From Limnoglobus sp. (GTDB lineage Bacteria; Planctomycetota; Planctomycetia; Gemmatales; Gemmataceae): a stretch of DNA of 5,188 bases. A model generated the notes under the pieces. The model was not told where the DNA came from. It saw only the letters and a list, made by a program, of their open reading frames with translations, and did not search any database. Positions 1-5,188 of this stretch are shown here, in pieces. Where the stretch lies: contig JANXNT010000506.1 in NCBI GenBank assembly GCA_025353985.1, positions 1 through 5,188 on the forward strand, in the 5' to 3' direction. Both the position numbers and the translations under genes were made by a program. Numbering within the stretch: position 1 is the stretch's first letter; every line of letters begins with the position of its first letter.

Positions 1-1
1 A

Positions 2-2056
2 AAAGCGCCGCCCTGTTCGGGTGTAAATGCAGCCAGTCTCGCCAGTGGCAACGCCGAAACGCTCGCATGGGCGCGCTTAAAGCAACTCAAGAACGAAGAC
101 AGCCGCCCGCTGTACCCGACGCGACTCGAAGTGCCCGATGCCGTCTGGAAGAAGACCGTCAACGAGATCGACGAAAAAGAAAAGATGAAGGAAGAAGGGC
201 GGAAAGTCGCCGAGATGGGCGGACTGCACATCGTCGGTACCGAGCGGCACGAAAGCCGACGGATCGACAACCAGCTACGCGGTCGCGCCGGTCGACAGGG
301 CGACCCCGGCAGTAGCCGATTCTACCTGTGCCTCGAAGACGAACTGATGCGGCTCTTCGGCGGCGAACGCATGATGCGGCTCATGAACTCGCCGCTCATC
401 GGCCTTAAAGATGGCGAAGCGATCGAGTCCGGAATGCTCTCGCGGCAGATCGAAAAGGCTCAACGCAAAGTCGAAGAATATCACTTCGACCAGCGCAAGA
501 ACCTCCTCGATTACGACGAGGTGATGGACCAACAGCGCAAGCGAACGTACTCCGCGCGACAGGCGGTGCTCGATGGCGGCAACCCGCGTGCGATGCTCTT
601 AACGATGATCGACGCGCAGATCCGGCTCGCGGTTACGCGATATGCCGCCGCCGACTATGGCACCGGCAGTTTCGCCGACTTTGCCGCCACCCGCTTCGCC
701 GTCGAGTTCGAAGCCAGCGACTTCCGCGGTTGCAATTTCGAGGAAGCCAAACAGGCCGCCCAAGACAAAGCCCTCGACATGGCACCGGTGTTTATCCAAG
801 AAGCGATGGACGAAAACCTCAGCCTCGACGACGACGAAAAAGACTGGAAGTGGAACGAACTCGCGCGTGTCGCCACGTCGCGGTTCGGCATGAAAGTGGG
901 TGCCGCCGACCTCAAGGCGATCGGCCGCGAGAACCTCAGCGATTACTTGTTGAGCGGTGCGAGCGAAGCCGTCAAGGCGATCGATCTGACCGACGGCCAG
1001 CGCTTCCTCGACCGCAATTACGGCCCCGAATCGCTCGCCGATTGGGCACGCGTGAAGTTCGGTTTGAAGATCGAATCGCGCGAAGTCGACGATAAGGAAG
1101 CGGGCGAATTGACGAAGCTACTCCATCGGAAAGTGCGCGAAGCGTACCGCCAGAAGGACATCGAATTCCCGATCCGCGTCGGCATGGCGGCGCACATGCC
1201 CGAACGCGCCTCGACGACGCACCGCCCGAACCGCGAACACCTCTACGGCTGGGCGATGAACCGCTTTCATTCGAGCGAAATCTCCGAGGAAGTCGTTCGC
1301 ACCGAGCCGCGTTCGATGATTCTCGAACAACTTTTGAAGGTCAGCGAGACGCAGTTCCCGGCGGTCGATTACCCGGAAATCGACGCGAAGCTCGAAGAAG
1401 TGTTTAGCGGGGCCGTCACCGCCGAGGCCGCCGACGCGAACGATCTCATCGAGTGGTCCAAAGAAACGCTGAAGCTCGAACTCGACCCGAAGAAGTTGAT
1501 CGGCTCGACGCGCAACCGCGTTCGCGATGAGATTCTGAACGCCTACGATTTGCGTTACCGCCCCGAAATGCACGACATGGAACGGCGGCTCGTGCTCGAC
1601 CAACTCGATAGCTCGTGGAAGAGCCACCTGCTGACGATGGACCATTTGCGCAGCACCGTGGGCCTATCGAGCTACGCACAAGAAGACCCGAAGATCGTCT
1701 ACAAACGCGACGGCATGAAGCTGTTCGACGGCATGTGGGAAGGCATCGAAGACCGCACCACGGAACTTGCGTTCAAGATCGAAGACGTCGGCGACGACCA
1801 AGTCGAACGCGCTTACTACGCCGGTGCAATGGCCTCGCAGCAACAAGCCGAAAGCGCGATGCGGGCACGGGCCTCGCAAGTGTCGGCACAAGTCGAGTCC
1901 GACCTCGCATCGGCGAACGCAGCCAGCGGCGGCGAACCGAGGAAGATCGAAACGATCCGCAACATCGGCGCAAAGATCGGCCGCAACGACCCCTGCCACT
2001 GCGGCAGCGGCAAGAAGTACAAGAACTGCCACATGAAAACCGACCAACAGAACTAA
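2..2056 (+). CDS. secA: Preprotein translocase ATPase SecA, C-terminal part (5' truncated)
   Basis: SecA is the cytosolic ATPase that drives unfolded preproteins through SecYEG. The frame is open from the window edge; 684 residues are visible (residue 1 = codon 2-4) and the gene must begin outside. From about residue 16 on it reads as SecA: GNAETLAW, GGLHIVGTERHESRRIDNQL, then helicase motif VI GRAGRQGD (residues 94-101, nt 281-304), then the scaffold stretch with DQRKNLLDYDEVMDQQRK. Residues ~220-520 form an expanded helical wing region built from repeated modules. The two-helix finger follows (LDSSWKSHLLTMDHLR to SSYAQED, about 533-562; loop Tyr558). After an Ala/Gln/Ser-rich linker (~600-650) comes the SEC-C zinc motif CHCGSGKKYKNCH (Cys665, Cys667, Cys676, His677), which binds SecB or ribosomes in other SecAs. 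Residues 1-15 do not show the expected motif V (GRGTDI). Identity is near certain; planctomycete origin is inferred from the expansion. Confidence 0.97.
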   Translation, partial: KAPPCSGVNAASLASGNAETLAWARLKQLKNEDSRPLYPTRLEVPDAVWKKTVNEIDEKEKMKEEGRKVAEMGGLHIVGTERHESRRIDNQLRGRAGRQGDPGSSRFYLCLEDELMRLFGGERMMRLMNSPLIGLKDGEAIESGMLSRQIEKAQRKVEEYHFDQRKNLLDYDEVMDQQRKRTYSARQAVLDGGNPRAMLLTMIDAQIRLAVTRYAAADYGTGSFADFAATRFAVEFEASDFRGCNFEEAKQAAQDKALDMAPVFIQEAMDENLSLDDDEKDWKWNELARVATSRFGMKVGAADLKAIGRENLSDYLLSGASEAVKAIDLTDGQRFLDRNYGPESLADWARVKFGLKIESREVDDKEAGELTKLLHRKVREAYRQKDIEFPIRVGMAAHMPERASTTHRPNREHLYGWAMNRFHSSEISEEVVRTEPRSMILEQLLKVSETQFPAVDYPEIDAKLEEVFSGAVTAEAADANDLIEWSKETLKLELDPKKLIGSTRNRVRDEILNAYDLRYRPEMHDMERRLVLDQLDSSWKSHLLTMDHLRSTVGLSSYAQEDPKIVYKRDGMKLFDGMWEGIEDRTTELAFKIEDVGDDQVERAYYAGAMASQQQAESAMRARASQVSAQVESDLASANAASGGEPRKIETIRNIGAKIGRNDPCHCGSGKKYKNCHMKTDQQN
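665..1501 (+). repeat. Five degenerate helical modules inside SecA (protein-level repeat)
   Basis: Within the SecA reading frame a short helical pattern, roughly L-x-x-W/F-A-x-x-R/K-F-G followed by a hydrophobic-spaced helix, recurs five times. Cores are FADFAATRF (nt 671-697), LARVATSRFG (860-889), LADWARVKFG (1034-1063), LYGWAMNRF (1241-1267) and LIEWSKETL (1445-1471). Spacing is about 60, 60, 69 and 68 residues. The last copy leads straight into the region before the two-helix finger, where E. coli SecA has its single comparable stretch (LQERLKNDFDLDL). The copies are strongly diverged at DNA level, so this is an old protein-level duplication and not a recent DNA repeat. The alignment was made by eye. 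Confidence 0.6.
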
Positions 2057-2085
2057 GTGCGTAGCCCAATCGTGACTTCCGTGGA

Positions 2086-2113
2086 TTCTGCGCGTCGCGC
2101 CTCCTGATATAAC
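2086..2113 (+). promoter_or_regulatory. Possible sigma-70-type promoter before the membrane-protein gene
   Basis: The 96-bp gap after secA contains TATAAC at 2108-2113, a good -10 match in an otherwise GC-rich stretch, with TTCTGC at 2086-2091 as a weak -35 (three of six consensus bases, 16-bp spacer). It would start transcription about 35 bp before the GTG start at 2153. A small GCGC-GTC-GCGC inverted repeat at 2090-2100 lies in the spacer; it has no T-run and is not a convincing secA terminator. Read-through from secA remains possible. Confidence 0.25.
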
Positions 2114-2143
2114 ATACGCATCATCGTTCTGCGGATTGCTATC

Positions 2144-2148
2144 GAGGG
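2144..2148 (+). promoter_or_regulatory. Ribosome binding site supporting the GTG start at 2153
   Basis: GAGGG lies four bases before the GTG at 2153, slightly closer than usual. It supports this GTG over the first in-frame ATG, at codon 23 (2219-2221), which falls inside the first membrane segment and would remove part of it. Confidence 0.5.
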
Positions 2149-2152
2149 TGTT

Positions 2153-3484
2153 GTGCCGAACTCGATCTTCTTTGAGTTTCACCTGCCGAACTCGGCGACG
2201 TGGTTCTACTTCGCGCTGATGTTGGCGGTGGCCTTGTTCTTTCAATTTTCGCGGCTGCTCAGCTTGCGAAATTGGGATCTGCTCGCGCTGTTCCTGTTCG
2301 TGCCGGGCTTCTTACTGATACAGGAAGCGAACCTCCATGCAGAAGCGACATCGCCCGCGGCGAACCGCGAGCGGTTCATCGGCTACTGCTGGTTGCTGTC
2401 CGCGTCGGCGTTCTGGCTCGCACGCTGCTTGTACGACTTGTCGCTCGAACGACGCCCGACATTTCGCTCGAACCTGACGATTCCCGGCCTCGCGTGGTTC
2501 AGTATCGCGCTATTCTTTTGTCTCTCGGCTGTCGCGATTCAGCGCCCAACCGATGCGTGGCAATCGGTCGGTAAGCAGTCGGCAGCGATCTCGGCCGTTA
2601 CCGAAGGCGCGACCGCCGTCGTCTCGCAGGGGCAAGACGCCAGCGACCCCGCCGCGATGGACGAAGCCCGTGCCTGGGTCGAGCGGGTACTCGCGATGCT
2701 GTGCCATTTGGCCGTGGTCATCGGGTTATTGTTCATCGGCATCATCCACTTTCGCGATGCGGAAACCGGCGTGGCGATGGCGGGGTTGCACCTGCTGATT
2801 CCGTACACCGCGTTCCACATTGCGCAACTGCACCACGTGTTACCGGCTGCCCTTACGGTCTGGGCGATCTACTGCTATCGGCATCCGCGCGTGAGCGGCT
2901 GGTTGCTCGGTTTGGCGGCGGGCAGCACGTTTTTCCCCGTGTTGCTGTTACCCGTGTGGTTGCACTTTTACTGGCGGCGTGGGGCGTGGCGATTCCTCAG
3001 TGGCTTCCTTTCGGCGGGTGCCGTGGCGCTCGCGGTGACGATTGCGGTGCTGTGGTCGGCGGGGTTCTTCCCGAGCGGCATGGCTCGCGTGATGCACCTT
3101 TCGGATTGGCAGCCGTGGCAACGCCCGATGACCGAAAGCCTGTGGCAAGGGTTGCACTGGGCGTACCGGCTCCCGGTGTTTATCGTGTTCGTCGCGTTCG
3201 TGTCGATGAGCTTCTTCTGGCCCGCCGTGCGAACGATGAACCATGCCACCGCGATGAGTGCGGCGATCCTCATCGGCATCCAATTTTGGTTCGCAGATCG
3301 TGGCGGGCTTTACGTCTTGTGGTACGCGCCGTTACTCGTCATCATCACGTTTCGGCCAACCACGATGGATTTGCAACCGCCGACGCCCGACCCCGGTTAC
3401 AGTTGGAGTTCGCGGGTCGCAATTGCCGCATGGAATCGCATGATGCGGAAGCCATCGGTGCAACCACCGAGCCTCGCCGCGTAG
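2153..3484 (+). CDS. Multi-pass membrane protein of unknown function, possibly GT-C-like
   Basis: This encodes 443 residues, from GTG to TAG. About ten to twelve hydrophobic segments are visible by eye, near residues 16-36, 41-57, 74-93, 109-129, 178-199, 207-242 (probably two), 249-274, 280-302, 338-357 and 365-400 (probably two). A hydrophilic loop at about 130-177 separates the first four from the rest. The stretch HPRVSGWLLGLAAGSTFFPVL (about 244-264) recalls the 'G-LLGLA-x-K-x-P-LLLP' region of polyprenol-dependent GT-C sugar transferases such as the DUF2029/GT87 group. The lysine usual there is missing, and I see no early acidic catalytic motif, so transferase activity is speculation. 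The C-terminal ~40 residues are polar and proline-rich. The last residues, SLAA and stop, are encoded by a 16-bp sequence repeated at 4117-4132. Its stop lies 14 bp before the phosphatase gene, which implies co-transcription. Coding status is well supported by length, RBS and membrane pattern; function is unknown. Confidence 0.85.
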   Translation: MPNSIFFEFHLPNSATWFYFALMLAVALFFQFSRLLSLRNWDLLALFLFVPGFLLIQEANLHAEATSPAANRERFIGYCWLLSASAFWLARCLYDLSLERRPTFRSNLTIPGLAWFSIALFFCLSAVAIQRPTDAWQSVGKQSAAISAVTEGATAVVSQGQDASDPAAMDEARAWVERVLAMLCHLAVVIGLLFIGIIHFRDAETGVAMAGLHLLIPYTAFHIAQLHHVLPAALTVWAIYCYRHPRVSGWLLGLAAGSTFFPVLLLPVWLHFYWRRGAWRFLSGFLSAGAVALAVTIAVLWSAGFFPSGMARVMHLSDWQPWQRPMTESLWQGLHWAYRLPVFIVFVAFVSMSFFWPAVRTMNHATAMSAAILIGIQFWFADRGGLYVLWYAPLLVIITFRPTTMDLQPPTPDPGYSWSSRVAIAAWNRMMRKPSVQPPSLAA

Positions 3485-3485
3485 G
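3470..3485 (+). repeat. 16-bp direct repeat, copy 1 (end of membrane-protein gene)
   Basis: AGCCTCGCCGCGTAGG is identical to 4117-4132. This copy supplies the last codons (SLAA) and the TAG stop at 3482-3484. It contains a small inverted repeat, GCCT-CGCCGCGT-AGGC in the second copy; here the final C is replaced by A. Identity ends abruptly on both sides. Confidence 0.8.
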
Positions 3486-3491
3486 AAAAGG
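3486..3491 (+). promoter_or_regulatory. Ribosome binding site deciding the phosphatase start
   Basis: AAAAGG lies seven bases before the ATG at 3499 and just after the upstream TAG (3482-3484). It fixes the start inside a reading frame that stays open for hundreds of bases further upstream, overlapping the membrane-protein gene. A second AAGG (3495-3498) abuts the ATG and is too close to act. Confidence 0.6.
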
Positions 3492-3498
3492 TGCAAGG

Positions 3499-4092
3499 AT
3501 GCCAGCGATTCGTTACGTTCTTGCCTCGCTGATGCTGTTGGGCATCGTGCTGGTGCCGATCTATTACAAGGTCGAACGCGACCGCAATTATCGCAACATT
3601 CGCGTCGTCGACGATGGCGTGCTGTACCGCAGCGGGCAGATGACGCCGGAGGGTTTCCAGCGTACCGTTCGCGAGTTCGGCATTCGCACGGTGATTAGCC
3701 TGCGCGATTCGAAAGACGAAGGCAAAGTCTCGGCAGATCAGGCCGAAGTCGATTATTGTCGCGAGCAAGGCATCACGCACTTCCGCTTCGCCCAAGCCCG
3801 CTGGCAACTCCCCGATGGCTCGCACCCCGTGGCAGCGAATATGACGGAATTTCTTCGCATTCTTAGCGATCCCGAAATCAAGAAGCCGGTGCTAGTGCAT
3901 TGCTTCGCGGGCATCCATCGCACGGGTGGTTACGTCGCAGTATATCGCATGGAATACGACGGCTGGAGCGCCGCCGAAGCGATCGAGGAAATGCGCAGCA
4001 TGGGCACGCCACGCACAACGTTCGAGGACGACGTGATGACGTACTTAACGACATACGAACCGCGAAAGCGCGGAACGCCAACGAACCGGTAA
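3499..4092 (+). CDS. Membrane-anchored tyrosine/dual-specificity phosphatase (TpbA-like)
   Basis: This encodes 197 residues with a cysteine-based phosphatase fold. The catalytic P-loop VHCFAGIHRTG is intact (nucleophile Cys135, Arg141, Thr142). The conserved entry VLYRSGQMTPEGF (41-53) and GIRTVISLRD (61-70) match the first strands of small dual-specificity phosphatases. Asp106 in LPDGSHP is the likely general acid by its distance from Cys135; TpbA of Pseudomonas uses an Asp in a comparable place. The C-terminal helices (YRMEYDGWSAAEAIEEMRSMG, 149-169) also resemble TpbA-type proteins. Residues ~6-23 form one hydrophobic segment after a short N-terminus with Arg5. No clear signal-peptidase site or lipobox cysteine is seen, so an uncleaved anchor is most likely. 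TpbA acts in the periplasm, but which side this domain faces is not settled here. Start chosen by ATG, RBS and the 14-bp spacing to the upstream gene. Phosphatase identity is strong; substrate (phosphotyrosine protein, other phosphoester) is unknown. Confidence 0.92.
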   Translation: MPAIRYVLASLMLLGIVLVPIYYKVERDRNYRNIRVVDDGVLYRSGQMTPEGFQRTVREFGIRTVISLRDSKDEGKVSADQAEVDYCREQGITHFRFAQARWQLPDGSHPVAANMTEFLRILSDPEIKKPVLVHCFAGIHRTGGYVAVYRMEYDGWSAAEAIEEMRSMGTPRTTFEDDVMTYLTTYEPRKRGTPTNR

Positions 4093-4116
4093 ATTCCGAA
4101 GTTGCGATTCTCGTTT

Positions 4117-4132
4117 AGCCTCGCCGCGTAGG
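4117..4132 (+). repeat. 16-bp direct repeat, copy 2 (inside terminator-like hairpin region)
   Basis: This is identical to 3470-3485. Here the sequence continues with C, completing the inverted repeat GCCT...AGGC (4118-4133 by adjacent bases), and runs directly into a CTTTGC-GGA-GCGAAG hairpin. Confidence 0.8.
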
Positions 4133-4164
4133 CTTTGCGGAGCGAAGCGCGGGAATGGTTTTTT
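4124..4164 (+). terminator. Candidate terminator after the phosphatase gene
   Basis: An inner stem pairs 4133-4138 (CTTTGC) with 4142-4147 (GCGAAG), with a GGA loop and one G-T wobble. An outer stem pairs 4124-4128 (CCGCG) with 4148-4152 (CGCGG), leaving a four-base bulge. A run of six T follows at 4159-4164, six bases after the stem. The position, about 30 bp after the stop at 4092, fits a terminator, but the bulge and the gap before the T-run make it imperfect. It could equally be a repeat-type hairpin. Confidence 0.35.
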
Positions 4165-4212
4165 CCTGCCAGCCCGACGCGATAGCTTGCGCTTCAGGCG
4201 TGCGCCGTGGAA

Positions 4213-4247
4213 AGGTGGTGTTGGTCCCATGGGTGCGAGACCCTCCG
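4213..4247. repeat. Palindrome-centred block A
   Basis: It begins AGGTGGTG, carries the palindrome CCCATGGG (4226-4233) and GGTC...GACC arms (4223-4242), and ends CTCCG. The same opening and closing words frame a different palindrome in the block at 4489-4522. The word CGCCGTGG lies just upstream (4203-4210). Confidence 0.3.
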
Positions 4248-4488
4248 AAAACGGTCGGGAAACTCCAAAGGTTGCTGCATGAGAAAGCGAAGGCGTCGCC
4301 GAAGTGTCGCGTGAGCGATAGCTGGATCTTTTGGGTTCCCCGTTCGAACGACAAGTATCTGGAAATGGGCCGAGTCGATGTCGCTCGGGTACCATCTTGA
4401 AACGGTTCTTGGGGTCTGTCAAACGACCCGCGAGGAGACGAGTCGTCGAACGACGTCGCGGAGTCCGTTTGGGCGACGGGAGCCGGGC

Positions 4489-4522
4489 AGGTGGTGCTGT
4501 TGCACACGTGTCGCAGGCTCCG
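4489..4522. repeat. Palindrome-centred block B
   Basis: It begins AGGTGGTG, carries TGC-ACACGTGT-CGCA (4501-4515) and ends CTCCG, with CGCCGTGG overlapping its end (4521-4528). It parallels block A, with the central palindrome changed on both arms. A GGAGCC (4479-4484) and GGCTCC (4516-4521) pair could form a longer stem around it. Confidence 0.3.
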
Positions 4523-4617
4523 CCGTGGTTGCGTGCGAAGCATCAACAGAGGGCGGGCCGCCATCCCACCACCCGAAGCCACCGCGCCACTCCTCGACTC
4601 TACTAAACAATTGCCCC

Positions 4618-5188
4618 TCACTTCTTTTTCTGCTCCTGTTCCTTCCAGAAGTCGTCGACTTTTTTCGCGTTGATCGTTTCGAGTGTCGGAATTGCTTTGA
4701 GGATTTCGGCATCGCGATCATGTTGATAGTCCAACTCCAATACTTTCAGTGCCATCCCGCGGATCGGGTTCATGTCCGTGACTTTCGTATTCCCGAACTT
4801 CAATTCACTGAGAGGCATGCCGATGAGTGGTGTAAGATCGCGCGCTTCGGTCTTCTCAAATGCCAACACTTCGAGCGGCATTCCCTTCAATGGCGACAAG
4901 TCGTCGATTTTCGTGAGGTTTAGGCAGAGTAAGCGTATCGGTTGTCCGCGGAGCGGTTCGAGATCGATTTTGACTTCGCCCCCGCCAATGTTTAGGCTTT
5001 GCAATCGCATCCCTTTCAGCGGCAAGATATCGTGCCCCATGAACCCCCAGATACTCAGGATTTCGAGTGGCATACCCTTCAGCGAATTGATGTCGGAAAT
5101 TTTGAAATTGCTGTCGAACGCTGCATGGCGAAGCGGTAACCCGATGAGTGGACTGAGGTCCGAAAATTGACCGCTATAAATGCGTAAC
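4618..5188 (-). CDS. Leucine-rich-repeat protein, C-terminal part (N-terminus beyond window)
   Basis: The minus-strand frame is open from the right edge to a TGA at 4618-4620; 189 residues are visible. An internal Met at 5073 lies in the middle of a repeat unit, so it is not the start. The protein is an array of 21-22 residue units of the form D-L/I-x-P/S-L-x-G-M-P-L-x-x-L-x-x-x-x-T-x-h. Units start at 5160, 5094, 5031, 4965, 4902, 4839 and 4776, read downwards; three in a row are exactly 63 nt. The array is closed by ILKAIPTLETIN and a charged tail with DDFWKEQEQKKK. In planctomycetes this repeat type and tail commonly cap large serine/threonine kinases, formylglycine-type or other multidomain proteins, and also stand-alone LRR proteins; which applies is hidden outside the window. 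LRRs usually bind other proteins. GC is about 45-52% on lines counted by hand, lower than the ~60% of its neighbours. No terminator is evident downstream. Confidence 0.9.
   Translation of the reverse strand, partial: LRIYSGQFSDLSPLIGLPLRHAAFDSNFKISDINSLKGMPLEILSIWGFMGHDILPLKGMRLQSLNIGGGEVKIDLEPLRGQPIRLLCLNLTKIDDLSPLKGMPLEVLAFEKTEARDLTPLIGMPLSELKFGNTKVTDMNPIRGMALKVLELDYQHDRDAEILKAIPTLETINAKKVDDFWKEQEQKKK
4723..5160 (-). repeat. Tandem leucine-rich-repeat units (63-66 bp period) within the CDS
   Basis: Seven consecutive units can be counted on the minus strand at 5160-5095, 5094-5032, 5031-4966, 4965-4903, 4902-4840, 4839-4777 and 4776-4723 (the last passes into the cap). The best-conserved part is the G-M-P-L segment, read on the plus strand as variants of 'ggcatgcc' or 'ggcattccctt'. 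The array continues towards the window edge, so the true number of units is larger or unknown. Confidence 0.8.

Larger units (their letters stand above)
4093..4617. other. Gene-free stretch between convergent genes, rich in short palindromes and repeats
   Basis: These 525 bp separate two convergent 3' ends. I see no gene with a ribosome site, a recognisable domain or natural composition. It holds the second copy of a 16-bp repeat (4117-4132), a bulged hairpin plus T-run (4124-4164), two loosely related palindrome-centred blocks (4213-4247 and 4489-4522), a 9-bp word GCGATAGCT at 4179-4187 and 4315-4323, a perfect 10-bp palindrome CGTTCGAACG (4341-4350) and the inverted repeat GTCGT-CGA-ACGAC (4442-4454). 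I infer accumulated dispersed-repeat debris; copy number elsewhere in the genome is not visible here. Confidence 0.55.

Noticed and set aside
1118..1645. Long antisense open frame opposite secA (175 codons), and similar antisense frames elsewhere
   Set aside because: These are shadow frames caused by high GC and biased third positions in the real genes. They have no RBS, no domain and no independent support.
2701..3498. Upstream extension of the phosphatase frame through the membrane-protein gene
   Set aside because: It overlaps the well-supported membrane protein in another frame, and its translation is low-complexity Arg/Gly/Ala-rich. The ATG at 3499 with AAAAGG in front, followed directly by a hydrophobic anchor, is a far better start.
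4336..4352. GTTCGAAC resembling a tRNA T-loop
   Set aside because: The flanking bases do not form a T-stem on either strand, and no acceptor, D or anticodon arm can be laid out around it. It is simply part of a 10-bp palindrome.
4093..4617. CRISPR array or transposon ends
   Set aside because: There are no regularly spaced identical repeats, no transposase fragments and no paired terminal inverted repeats with a target duplication. The 16-bp repeat has only two copies 647 bp apart with a gene between them.
4115..4621. Minus-strand 168-codon open frame whose GTG overlaps the LRR stop codon (GTGA)
   Set aside because: The 4-bp overlap would suit translational coupling. However, the predicted protein has no recognisable domain, is rich in Arg, Ser, Thr and Pro in the way of chance frames in GC-rich DNA, and is built across the palindromic and repeat pieces of the intergenic region. 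No separate RBS was seen.
4378..4923. Plus-strand 181-codon frame running into the LRR gene
   Set aside because: More than half is antisense to the clearly real LRR array, and the remainder lies in the repeat-rich intergenic region with no recognisable protein features.

Overview
The window looks like chromosomal DNA of a planctomycete (phylum Planctomycetota). Pirellulales is my leaning, but the order is not secured. Three things point there: a long SecA whose helical wing region is expanded as in planctomycete SecA; a leucine-rich-repeat protein with the phylum's 'D-L-x-P-L-x-G-M-P-L' repeats and an 'L-E-T-I-N ... F-W-K-E' tail; and moderately high GC, about 60% in the plus-strand genes by hand counts of a few lines. 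No searches were run, so all family assignments come from motif recognition.

Layout. Positions 2-2056 (+) hold the C-terminal two thirds of secA, open at the window's left edge and complete at its C-terminal zinc-binding tail. After a 96-bp gap with a weak possible promoter comes an apparent two-gene unit. The first gene (2153-3484, +) is a GTG-started multi-pass membrane protein of unknown function with a faint GT-C glycosyltransferase flavour. The second (3499-4092, +) starts 14 bp later and is a membrane-anchored cysteine phosphatase with an intact HCx5RTG loop, resembling TpbA-like dual-specificity phosphatases. Positions 4093-4617 hold no convincing gene. They lie between convergent genes and appear to be a mosaic of short palindromic and dispersed-repeat pieces, one of which can fold as a terminator-like hairpin. 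Positions 4618-5188 (-) hold the C-terminal end of a leucine-rich-repeat protein that runs off the right edge and is visibly less GC-rich (about 50%).

Functionally, SecA is the essential preprotein translocase motor. The membrane protein and phosphatase are probably co-transcribed and may act together at the cell envelope, but nothing in the sequence fixes a substrate. The LRR gene is probably a separate unit.

The observations most worth following are: five degenerate copies of a 60-70 residue module in the SecA helical wing region where E. coli SecA has one; abrupt loss of SecA similarity in the first ~45 bases; and a perfect 16-bp repeat that forms the 3' end and stop codon of the membrane-protein gene and recurs in the terminator-like hairpin after the phosphatase gene. 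I did not find a convincing new defence or mobile system.
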